From Beijerinckiaceae bacterium (GTDB lineage: Bacteria; Pseudomonadota; Alphaproteobacteria; Rhizobiales; Beijerinckiaceae), in assembly GCA_947370975.1 (NCBI GenBank), contig CANBNG010000004.1, forward strand, positions 124,001 to 188,000: a DNA stretch of 64,000 nt, given 5' to 3'. A program made the position numbers and the translations under genes. This document shows, piece after piece, positions 1-7,477 of the stretch (the stretch's first letter is position 1; each line of letters opens with the position of its first letter). The notes beneath the pieces are model-generated. The model was not told the DNA's origin. It made no database searches and worked only from the letters and a program-made list of their open reading frames with translations.

Positions 1-1005
1 GAAGCCAACCTGCGCATGACGCGGATGATGGATGCCAATGTCTTTGGCGTCGTGACCTGTTCGGAGGCGGGCATTCTGGAAGCCAATGACGCCTTCCTGA
101 AAATGATCGGATTGAGCCGCGAGGATTTCGAAACGCATGGCTTTGTCTGGATCGGCAAGGACGGCATTGCCCTCACCGACGAGCCGGAGGTGAACGGGCA
201 ATTGCGCGAACAGGGCAGATGCGCACCCTTCGAGACCGAAATCGTGCTGGGCGAAAGCCAGACGGTCCCCGTGCTCATCGGCGCGACGGTCTATGATCGA
301 GACCCCTTCATCTGGACCTGTTTCGTGCTCGACCTGACGGAGCGGCGCGAACGAGAGGCGCAGCAGATTTTCGTCATGCGCGAATTGAATCATCGCACCA
401 AGAACCTGCTCACCGTGATCCGCTCCATCGCCGGCCAGATTGCACGCACCGGCAGCGGGTGGGAGGATTTCCGCGACCGCTTCAACAATCGCCTCGTTGC
501 CCTTTCGAGCGCGCATGATCTGCTGGTCGACAGCAATTGGCGCGGCGCCTCGCTGAACGGTCTCATTCAATCCCAGTTCAGCCAGTTCCACGATCTGGCC
601 GGCGGGCAGATCGTGACCTCGGGAGAGGACATCAATCTCTCCCCGCGCGCGGCCCAGGCGATTGGCATGGGACTCTACGAGCTGATGACCAATGCCGTGA
701 AATATGGCGCCCTGTCGTCTCATGCCGGACGCATTGAAGTGGCGTGGGACACGCAAATCATGGCCGGGGAAGCCATGTTCGAAATGCACTGGCGCGAATG
801 TGGCGGCCCGCCCGTCAGCCAGCCCGGCCGCCGCGGCTTTGGCCATATCGTGATCGCGGAAATGACCGCGCGTGCGCTTTGCGGCGAGGTGGCCTATGCC
901 TTCGAGGCAGAGGGCGTGACGTGGCGGCTCAAGGCCCCGCTTGAGGGGATCGAGGAAAAGGCGGATACACCCTTCCTCGACACGCCGGGCTCACGCGCGG
1001 CGTGA
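1..1005 (+). CDS. HWE-family sensor histidine kinase with PAS domain (5' end outside window)
   Basis: The reading frame is open from the first base, so the start lies upstream; the ATG at 16 is only the first inside the window. The first ~100 visible residues look like a PAS sensor domain. They are followed by a kinase core with the phospho-accepting histidine encoded at 391-393 in the motif RELNHRTKNLL. An N-box (ELMTNAVKYGALS) and the W-x-E...GGP...RGFG region then follow, which together define the HWE/HisKA_2 class common in alphaproteobacteria. No transmembrane segment is seen in the visible part. The kinase probably autophosphorylates on His and passes phosphate to an unlinked response regulator; the signal is unknown. 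A hairpin lies just after the stop, between this gene and the converging LicD-like gene. Confidence 0.85.
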   Translation, partial: EANLRMTRMMDANVFGVVTCSEAGILEANDAFLKMIGLSREDFETHGFVWIGKDGIALTDEPEVNGQLREQGRCAPFETEIVLGESQTVPVLIGATVYDRDPFIWTCFVLDLTERREREAQQIFVMRELNHRTKNLLTVIRSIAGQIARTGSGWEDFRDRFNNRLVALSSAHDLLVDSNWRGASLNGLIQSQFSQFHDLAGGQIVTSGEDINLSPRAAQAIGMGLYELMTNAVKYGALSSHAGRIEVAWDTQIMAGEAMFEMHWRECGGPPVSQPGRRGFGHIVIAEMTARALCGEVAYAFEAEGVTWRLKAPLEGIEEKADTPFLDTPGSRAA

Positions 1006-1013
1006 GCATCAGT

Positions 1014-1046
1014 TTCGCAGGCAGGGTTTGATTCCCCGCCTGCGCC
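1014..1046. terminator. Hairpin between convergent genes
   Basis: Arms CGCAGGC (1016-1022) and GCCTGCG (1038-1044), with an inner GGG/CCC pairing, lie between the ends of the kinase gene and the LicD-like gene. There is no long T-run on either side, so termination is inferred from position and stem strength. Confidence 0.45.
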
Positions 1047-1053
1047 AGACCAT

Positions 1054-2688
1054 TCAGCAGCGGGTCGGACCGCCCTTGAAATCCATCGAGGAGGATCCTG
1101 CGATCTGGGCATCGCACATGGCAATGAGACGGGCCTCCAGATCAGGATCGAGCGGACAAACTGCTCCTGGAATTTCCGAAATGACCTTGACCGAGCGGCG
1201 CAAAGTCACCGGCTTCACCTCGATGACAGCGGCCATCATCGTCAAGCGGCACACAAGCATATGAATAATGCCGCCCGGATCGAGGACTGCGGGGCATTCA
1301 ATATCGAGCCAATATTTATCGGGAACCCGCCAGTTTCCGTATGTCTCTTCGAGATTCTGTTCAATGTTGTCGGGAACCTGAACATTCATCCCGAGAAATT
1401 CCACGGTATTGAGCTCAAACCGCGAATAACCGAACAGCTGCGTGTAACCCCAGCTCGAATTGATGCCCGTGAGGAAACGATCACCCTCGTCATGGAAGAG
1501 GAAAATATCGATCGTGATTTCTGACTCACGATGCACGATGGGGATGATGTAAGCCCCTTTCCCGCGCAAGGACTGCGTGCCGAATTGAAACTTTCCGCTC
1601 GTCTGGAGGGCCTGAACCATATCGAATTGTTCAGTCCAGCCGACAACGCCGACATCGATATCCTTGTCGTGCGACAGGAAGCCACCATTGCGTACATAGC
1701 CGAGCAAGGTGCCAAACACGAGGAAGGGTCTGAGGCCCAGCGGAGCCAGTGTTTCCTGAAGATCGGACAATGCGAGCCGTGCGCCGTCGCCATCGAAGTC
1801 GGCGATCTCTTCGACGTTTTTGGCGACTGGAACAGCCTCCTCAACGAGCTCCGTACTCTTGACCTGATTGCTCAGCTCGCAAACGCCGGCAAGGAAACTG
1901 TCAATTTTCTGGATCGATTTTTCGTAGTCGCCAGCCATGCAATAGGCCTTGGACAGGATGAGATCAGCCTTCTGCCGAAAACGCCCGGGCCGAACCATGT
2001 CGCAATAGGCAATCGCATCAGTAAGTCGCCCGGCTTTCTGCATGGCCGACGCGATGAAAAGATAGAGATCATCCTGGAAATCGGGCGTCGTAAACGGTCG
2101 GTGCGCCGCTTCGAGGGCGAGATAGCAATCGCCAAAGGACGACCAATCGACAAAACCGGGCATGAGATCGTGCCGCTGCGACAGCCGCAGCATGGCGGTG
2201 CGAAGGCTCGTCACCTTCTTGCAACGGGCTACAAACTTGCGCACGAGCGCGAGAGCTAATTCCGGGCGCTTGAAATCCAGCGCAAGCTCAATGTTCTCGA
2301 TCCATTCGACCGAGTTGGGGTTGCGCCGAATGACCGGGAAATCGTCGGGGATCACTTTCGTGATAAGGGCACCCACGGTTTGCGTCGTGAGGTCGAACGA
2401 CCCGCGCTCGGCCAGTACCGGCTTTATCTTCTTTTCCAGAACCGACTGATAAGCGCCCAGAAGACGCACGGCGCCATCTCCACCATGGCCATTTTCGACC
2501 ATCAACGTCGCGATCAAGATGACAACGGGCGATTGACCCAATGTGCGGGCCAGAAGCAGCATCTCCCGATCAAAAAGCTGTTCGAGTCCCATGGCCTCAA
2601 TAGACTCGATCAGCTTCGCATCATCACCAGCCTCAAGGTAGGCGCCGATCTTTTTCAAATTGAGATAGGTCGTCCCTTTGACGTTCAT
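1054..2688 (-). CDS. LicD-like nucleotidyl/phosphotransferase with N-terminal helical region
   Basis: Protein of about 544 residues from the ATG at 2688, chosen because AAGGAA lies 8 nt upstream; an in-frame TTG at 2718 is less likely. The first ~300 residues look helical and may be repeat-like. The C-terminal part carries the LicD/nucleotidyltransferase signature: FGTLLGYVRNGGF, then HDKDIDVG with acidic residues D341, D343 and D345 that would bind metal. LicD proteins move phosphocholine or a similar phospho-alcohol from a CDP carrier onto sugars. It is the last gene of an operon containing a cytidylyltransferase, so a CDP-activated donor is plausible. The donor and acceptor are unknown. 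The unusually long N-terminal region may bind the acceptor glycan. Confidence 0.7.
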   Translation of the reverse strand: MNVKGTTYLNLKKIGAYLEAGDDAKLIESIEAMGLEQLFDREMLLLARTLGQSPVVILIATLMVENGHGGDGAVRLLGAYQSVLEKKIKPVLAERGSFDLTTQTVGALITKVIPDDFPVIRRNPNSVEWIENIELALDFKRPELALALVRKFVARCKKVTSLRTAMLRLSQRHDLMPGFVDWSSFGDCYLALEAAHRPFTTPDFQDDLYLFIASAMQKAGRLTDAIAYCDMVRPGRFRQKADLILSKAYCMAGDYEKSIQKIDSFLAGVCELSNQVKSTELVEEAVPVAKNVEEIADFDGDGARLALSDLQETLAPLGLRPFLVFGTLLGYVRNGGFLSHDKDIDVGVVGWTEQFDMVQALQTSGKFQFGTQSLRGKGAYIIPIVHRESEITIDIFLFHDEGDRFLTGINSSWGYTQLFGYSRFELNTVEFLGMNVQVPDNIEQNLEETYGNWRVPDKYWLDIECPAVLDPGGIIHMLVCRLTMMAAVIEVKPVTLRRSVKVISEIPGAVCPLDPDLEARLIAMCDAQIAGSSSMDFKGGPTRC

Positions 2689-2769
2689 GCGTTCAGTTCC
2701 TTGCTGCGGCTGCCGCAAGGGCGACCCGGGACTTTGTTTTCATGCGCGACAGGAATTGTGTCGAGCGTC

Positions 2770-3471
2770 TCATCCACGAGGGCTGAGTTTAACATAATAG
2801 CGATACTGAACGCCTGAATGGAACGGGATGTCCAACGTGTCCTCATCGACAATTTCGACATCCAGATTCCTGGAGTTGGCATAATCGATGAAAAACTCTT
2901 TCGGATAGAAAAGATGTGTCGTCTTCGTGCTGCTCTGCTCAATCTTGCCGCGATTTTCGAGGCTGCGGACATGCTCGTAGAGCGCTTTCTTTGCGGCATC
3001 ATTCACATCGAAAAGAAAGATGGAGCCATCCGGCCGCAGGCATCGCAGCATCTGGTCCAGCGCACGGCTGGCGTAGTCGAGATCGTCGAAATAGAAGAAG
3101 ACGCCGAAAGACAGGGCTATATCGCAAGACGCGTCGGCGAAGGGCAGAATGTCCGCAGCCGCGCAGCGAAAGTCACCCTCAATATGCTTGTTGATGGTCT
3201 CGATCGCATCCTCAATGTAATCGATGCCTGAGAGCGAACGCGCGTCTGTGAAATATTGCAGGAACGCGCCGGCGCCGCACCCGACCTCCATCATATCTTT
3301 TCCCTCAACGGGGGCGACGAGCTTCTTGAAGCAATGCACAAGTGCAGACCATTGCTCCTCACTGAGAAGATCGAAGCCATCGAGATGATGAAGCGGCACA
3401 TCGCGGCGCGCGAATTTCCGCGCCCAGATTTCATGCCATTGGTCGGACCGTTGATTGTCGCTCATCGTCAT
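2770..3471 (-). CDS. Class I SAM-dependent methyltransferase
   Basis: 233 residues. SAM-binding motif I (MEVGCGAGAF) is at residues 61-70, followed by an acidic strand end and a later FLFDVND segment, typical of the Rossmann-type small-molecule methyltransferases (Methyltransf_11/25-like). The ATG at 3471 overlaps the TGA of the upstream cytidylyltransferase gene by one base (TGATG), so the two are translationally coupled. In this operon it could N-methylate an aminoalcohol or aminophosphonate, or O-methylate the glycan. The target cannot be read from sequence. Confidence 0.75.
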   Translation of the reverse strand: MTMSDNQRSDQWHEIWARKFARRDVPLHHLDGFDLLSEEQWSALVHCFKKLVAPVEGKDMMEVGCGAGAFLQYFTDARSLSGIDYIEDAIETINKHIEGDFRCAAADILPFADASCDIALSFGVFFYFDDLDYASRALDQMLRCLRPDGSIFLFDVNDAAKKALYEHVRSLENRGKIEQSSTKTTHLFYPKEFFIDYANSRNLDVEIVDEDTLDIPFHSGVQYRYYVKLSPRG

Positions 3472-3929
3472 CAGCTTGTCTTCGTTTCAAGAGAGAAATG
3501 CGTGTCGGCTTTCTGCTGCAAGACCTGATAGCGGTCGACCACGCGCGTCTTGAGAGCCGTGCTGCTCGCCCCACGACCATAGGGGAAATAGATAACGGTC
3601 ACGCCCTGGTCGCGCAGATAATCGTATTTTCCATACCAATCGTCGCCGACGACGAAAATATCGAACTGCAACTTCTCGACCTTGTCGGAATGGACCAGAG
3701 AATGTTGCGGGATGACAATATCGGGGCCCTTCACGGCACGCACGAGCGCGATTCTTTCTTCGAAGGGAACAATCGGCTCGGACTTGTGCTCGATCACCAA
3801 TTCATCGGTATTGACGCCGACAATCAGAATATCTCCGAGCCCGCGTGCGTATTCGAGAATGCGGAGGTGATTGATATGCAGCATGTCGAACGTGCCCGAC
3901 GTGTACACAACCGTCTTGTTGCCGATCAC
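3471..3929 (-). CDS. TagD-like cytidylyltransferase (glycerol-3-phosphate cytidylyltransferase family)
   Basis: 152 residues with a GTG start preceded by GGGAGA. The N-terminus YTSGTFDMLHINH matches the nucleotidyltransferase HxGH superfamily, but the second motif residue is unusual: H18-I19-N20-H21 instead of HxGH. The second nucleotide-binding motif, usually RTxGISTT/S, appears as GRGASSTALK at residues 118-127. Length fits single-domain CTP:phospho-alcohol enzymes such as TagD and EctP. It should make a CDP-linked small alcohol or aminoalcohol for the LicD-like enzyme. The substrate is not predictable, and the changed motifs suggest it is not simply glycerol-3-phosphate. Confidence 0.75.
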   Translation of the reverse strand: MIGNKTVVYTSGTFDMLHINHLRILEYARGLGDILIVGVNTDELVIEHKSEPIVPFEERIALVRAVKGPDIVIPQHSLVHSDKVEKLQFDIFVVGDDWYGKYDYLRDQGVTVIYFPYGRGASSTALKTRVVDRYQVLQQKADTHFSLETKTS

Positions 3930-3972
3930 AGCAGTCTCCCTTGATCATCAGTCGCGTTGTTTCGGGCGAAAC

Positions 3973-5079
3973 TCAAACACTTGCATCCACGCGTTCGGAA
4001 TTTGAATCGGTCATGCCGAAGAAGGCGCGCAAGCCTGCAATCAGCTCGTCATTGTCCTGAAGCGTCAGGTTGCCGATGTGACCGATACGGAAATGTGTCT
4101 GCGCATGCGGTCCGCCGGTCGGCTGGATCGCTATGTCATGGTGCTGCATCAGATAGGCGTAAAGATCGCCTGCAGATTGCGGCCCCGCCATGCGCAGGGG
4201 CGTCAGGCAATTCGACAGGTCCATCGTCGTGATTTCGAGCGGCAGGCCCTCAAGGCCCGCACGCAAGTGACGCGCCAGACCTTGCGAGCGTGCAATCTCG
4301 CCATAAAGTCCTGCGGCCGCAATCCGGTCGAGCTGGAGCCTCATCTGCAGCAGCGCAGCGATGGCCGGCGTCCAGGGCGATTGCCCGCGCAGGCCGTCGG
4401 TCAGATGACGGCGGAGATCGAGATAATAAGGCTGAGGCCCGGCCGAACCCGTCGCGACCTTGGCAAGGGCCAGAGGCGAGAGGCAGACAAAAGCCATCCC
4501 GGGGTGAAGCCCCAGCGCCTTGTGGCTGCTGGTGATCGCCACGTCGATCTCGAATTCATCCATTGGATAGGGATCGGCGAGAAAGGTGCTGATGCCATCC
4601 GAAACCATCACAGCGCCGATGCTGTGCGCGAATGCGCCGACAAGCTTTGTATCGTGCAGCACACCCGTCGAGGTTTCGTGCGACGTCAGCAGAACACCCG
4701 CATAATCACCGGCCTTCGCAGCGGGAAGATCAGCCGCAGAGACGCTTCTGCCAGCCGGAATATGGATCACGTCATGAGGGATGGCGCGGGACTGGCAAAT
4801 CTCAACGATCCGTTGTCCGAAAGCACCCGACACGAAGACGAGCACACGGTCTGTTGGACCAAACAGGGCGGCGATGGATGATTCCATGGCGCCCGTGCCC
4901 GAACAGGTCAGAAAGACCGCACGGCTGCCCTGCGGCGCGCGCATCAGCGAGAGGTAATCACGCTCGAGACCAAGCACGAGGTCAGAGAACTCGCCAGTCC
5001 GAAAATAGGGAAGCCGCTCTGCGGAGGTCGCGAAAGCGACAGGATGTGGCTCCGTCGGCCCCACGGTGAACAGCTTCAT
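3973..5079 (-). CDS. Class V aminotransferase (AGT / 2-aminoethylphosphonate transaminase-like)
   Basis: 368 residues from the ATG at 5079, the natural N-terminus (MKLFTVGPTEP); the frame stays open to a TTG at 5151. Fold type I features: SGTGAME near residue 60 (cofactor phosphate), the D161-G-I-S strand for the pyridine nitrogen, and the Schiff-base lysine K187 in SSHKALGLHPG. The family includes alanine-glyoxylate, serine-pyruvate and 2-aminoethylphosphonate-pyruvate transaminases. As first gene of an operon with a cytidylyltransferase and a LicD-like enzyme, it probably creates the amino group of the substituent that is then CDP-activated. No PEP mutase or phosphonopyruvate decarboxylase is in the window, so a phosphonate product is possible but unproven. 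Confidence 0.75.
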   Translation of the reverse strand: MKLFTVGPTEPHPVAFATSAERLPYFRTGEFSDLVLGLERDYLSLMRAPQGSRAVFLTCSGTGAMESSIAALFGPTDRVLVFVSGAFGQRIVEICQSRAIPHDVIHIPAGRSVSAADLPAAKAGDYAGVLLTSHETSTGVLHDTKLVGAFAHSIGAVMVSDGISTFLADPYPMDEFEIDVAITSSHKALGLHPGMAFVCLSPLALAKVATGSAGPQPYYLDLRRHLTDGLRGQSPWTPAIAALLQMRLQLDRIAAAGLYGEIARSQGLARHLRAGLEGLPLEITTMDLSNCLTPLRMAGPQSAGDLYAYLMQHHDIAIQPTGGPHAQTHFRIGHIGNLTLQDNDELIAGLRAFFGMTDSNSERVDASV

Positions 5080-5226
5080 GGCTGCGCCTGACCGGACCGG
5101 CCGCAACGCGCGCAAGACGACGGCATCGCTGCTCCTGTCCTGCCATCGCAAAGCTCAATCAAAACCGACGGCATAGCTTTTATCCCTCGCATGATCGATG
5201 ACGCACAACGTCTGAAACAATGTGCC

Positions 5227-5242
5227 AGCAATCATCATGCCA
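5227..5242 (-). promoter_or_regulatory. Sigma-54-type -24/-12 element upstream of the aminotransferase operon
   Basis: Read on the minus strand the site is TGGCAT-GATGA-TTGCT, with the required GG-N10-GC spacing and only one deviation from TGGCAC-N5-TTGCA/T. It would give a transcript starting near 5216 and a leader of about 137 nt before the ATG at 5079. No enhancer-binding protein gene is nearby. Confidence 0.45.
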
Positions 5243-5352
5243 AGGACAAGACATTGATATGGAAGGAAATTACCCAGATCCGCCTCATGACAAAGACAGA
5301 CATATCCACGCCTGAAAGCACGGATTTTGTCGATGTTTCTGGATGAAGAGAA

Positions 5353-5428
5353 TGGCTCCCCGAGCAGGGCTCGAACCTGCGACAATTCGATTAACAGTCG
5401 AATGCTCTACCAGCTGAGCTATCGGGGA
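5353..5428 (-). tRNA. tRNA-Asn (GTT)
   Basis: The minus strand folds as a complete cloverleaf. The acceptor stem TCCCCGA pairs with TCGGGGA, the anticodon loop is CTGTTAA (anticodon GTT), the T-loop is GTTCGAGCC, and a 3' CCA is encoded. Confidence 0.96.
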
Positions 5429-5754
5429 CCGTGTCGCCGGAGCGACGAAGGGGCGTATAGCAAGCTGATCCGACATTGCAAAGCGGAAAAGACGCTTGAG
5501 CACGACTTTCTCGCTTCGCACCGATAAAATGCCGATCCATCCCTGCCCGACGCCGCGCTCTGTGAGCTCGCCTCCGCGCTCGCAAAAACGCCACAACAAC
5601 AGTCGCCGGACACAAGACGCCGGTCTGTGGATAAATATGCTGACGCCTCCACACATGCGCCATGAGCTGACGAGCGCGACGCGACATTGCGTGGCGTTTT
5701 TCTTGTCGCCAAGCCTTGCATCATCGGCCTCCCGACGGTAGAAGCCACGCAAGA
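5429..5754. other. Intergenic stretch between two tRNA genes, nothing recognised
   Basis: About 326 bases between tRNA-Asn (minus) and tRNA-Cys (plus). Several short overlapping frames exist in all directions, but none has a recognisable protein, a good ribosome binding site or a consistent composition. The stretch presumably holds the two divergent tRNA promoters. No integrase or attachment-site duplication was seen. Confidence 0.5.
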
Positions 5755-5828
5755 GGCCTCGTGTCAGAGTGGTTATGTAAAGGACTGCAAATCCTTGTAC
5801 GGGGGTTCGATTCCCTCCGAGGCCTCCA
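5755..5828 (+). tRNA. tRNA-Cys (GCA)
   Basis: The acceptor stem GGCCTCG pairs with CGAGGCC, the discriminator is T, and CCA is encoded. The anticodon loop contains GCA (ACTGCAAAT) and the T-loop is GTTCGATTC. Length is 74 nt. Confidence 0.96.
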
Positions 5829-5967
5829 ATCGTCCCCGTCAGTCGAGCTCGACCATGATGCAAGCTTGACGATGACCCCGGAAAAATCTCTTCACTGACA
5901 GAGCCTGAAATCCGGCGCCGGTCTTCGACCGTATCTCTCGGACTTTAGAGGAAGTGTCAGCAGCATC

Positions 5968-7440
5968 ATGTCATCACCGCCGTCACGTCCCGCGCTCGTA
6001 TGGTTTCGCGACGATTTGCGCCTGTCCGATCAGCCCGCATTGAGTGCCGCCATCGCGAGTGGCGCTCCAGTTCTTTGCATCTATGTGCTTGATGAAGAGA
6101 GCCCCGGCCTGCGTCCGCTGGGTGGGGCATCGCGCTGGTGGCTGCATCATTCGCTTGCTGCGCTTGCAACCTCGCTCGCCCGAATCGGCAGCCGGCTCGA
6201 TATTCTGCGCGGCCCCGCCGCTCCGCTTCTGATGGATGTCGCCAAGACCGCACAGGTCGAGGCTGTTTTCTGGACACGCCGCTATGGCGCGGCCGAGATC
6301 GCGGTGGATCGTGCGGCCAAGGCGGAATTGTCTGGCGCCGAAATCGGCGTTCGCAGCTTCAACGGCCAATTGCTGCATGAGCCTTGGGAGATCCAGACCA
6401 AGGGCGGCGATTATTATCGCGTCTATTCCCCCTTTTGGCGCACGGCCTGCGCGCGGCCCGAGCCCGCCAGCCCGCTGCCCGCGCCCTCGCGCCTTGCCGC
6501 CGCCGAATGGCCCGCAGACGCCCCTGCCCGCATCACGCTCGAGGCCTTGCAGCTTCTCCCCACGACGCCGGACTGGGCTGGCGGTTTGAACGCGCTTTGG
6601 CGACCAGGCGAAGCAGGCGCACAGGAGCGGCTATCGGCATTTCTGGAAACGCGCGCACATCGCTACGCTTCGATGCGCGACCGGCCCGATGAGCCAAGCA
6701 CATCCAATCTGTCGCCCCATCTGCGATTTGGTGAAATCTCGCCGCGCCAGATTTTCCAGGCAACGCGCCATGCCGAACAGGCACTGGGCGTGCCGTCGCG
6801 CGACGCTGAAAAGTTTCTTGCAGAAATCGGCTGGCGCGAATTTGCCTATCATCTGCTCTACCACGTCCCCCATCTGCAGAGCCGCAACTTCCAGCCAAAA
6901 TTCGACGCCTTCCCCTGGCGCACGCCCGAGGCCTCGGAACTGCGCGCCTGGCAGCAGGGGCGCACCGGCTATCCGATTGTGGATGCGGGCATGCGCGAAC
7001 TCTGGAAGACGGGCACGATGCACAATCGCGTGCGCATGATCACAGCCTCCTTCCTCGTGAAGGATCTGCTCGCCGATTGGCGATTGGGGGAAGACTGGTT
7101 CTGGGACACGCTGTGCGATGCTGATCCGGCCAACAATCCGGCCAGCTGGCAATGGGTGGCGGGTTCGGGGGCAGATGCTGCGCCCTATTTCCGGATCTTC
7201 AATCCCGTCCTGCAGGGAAAAAAGTTCGATCCGCATGGGACTTACGTACGTAAGTATGTATCGGAGCTTGAAAAACTTCCCGATACCTGGATCCACGAAC
7301 CCTGGGCCGCACCCGATGAAGCCCTGCGCCGTGCGGGCATTGTGCTGGGGAAAAACTACCCGCATCCGATGGTCGATCATGGTCGCGCACGCGACCGTGC
7401 GCTGGCGGCGCTTGCGACGACGAAAACAGATATGGCTTAG
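5968..7440 (+). CDS. phrB: Deoxyribodipyrimidine photolyase (cryptochrome/photolyase family)
   Basis: 490 residues, usual length for class I CPD photolyases. The N-terminal photolyase alpha/beta domain begins ALVWFRDDLRLSDQPAL (antenna domain). The C-terminal FAD domain contains TSNLSPHLRFGEIS, the GYPIVDAGMRELWKTG region and WQWVAGSGADAAPYFRIFNP, all FAD-binding signatures. It repairs UV-made cyclobutane pyrimidine dimers using blue light. It leads a tight gene series with an FAD oxidoreductase, DUF1365, cyclopropane synthase and an MFS transporter. This set is known from alphaproteobacterial singlet-oxygen/UV responses controlled by ECF sigma-ChrR systems. No ECF promoter could be identified with confidence upstream. 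Confidence 0.93.
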   Translation: MSSPPSRPALVWFRDDLRLSDQPALSAAIASGAPVLCIYVLDEESPGLRPLGGASRWWLHHSLAALATSLARIGSRLDILRGPAAPLLMDVAKTAQVEAVFWTRRYGAAEIAVDRAAKAELSGAEIGVRSFNGQLLHEPWEIQTKGGDYYRVYSPFWRTACARPEPASPLPAPSRLAAAEWPADAPARITLEALQLLPTTPDWAGGLNALWRPGEAGAQERLSAFLETRAHRYASMRDRPDEPSTSNLSPHLRFGEISPRQIFQATRHAEQALGVPSRDAEKFLAEIGWREFAYHLLYHVPHLQSRNFQPKFDAFPWRTPEASELRAWQQGRTGYPIVDAGMRELWKTGTMHNRVRMITASFLVKDLLADWRLGEDWFWDTLCDADPANNPASWQWVAGSGADAAPYFRIFNPVLQGKKFDPHGTYVRKYVSELEKLPDTWIHEPWAAPDEALRRAGIVLGKNYPHPMVDHGRARDRALAALATTKTDMA

Positions 7441-7477
7441 TCGCCGCTAACCTGCCCCAGATTCGAAAGACCAGAAC

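Noticed and set aside
5152..5385. A short minus-strand gene between the aminotransferase and tRNA-Asn
   Set aside because: The frame runs into the tRNA, has no recognisable protein and covers the probable promoter region of the operon.
5353..5828. tRNA-linked integrated element
   Set aside because: No integrase, no duplicated tRNA end and no composition change was found around the two tRNA genes.
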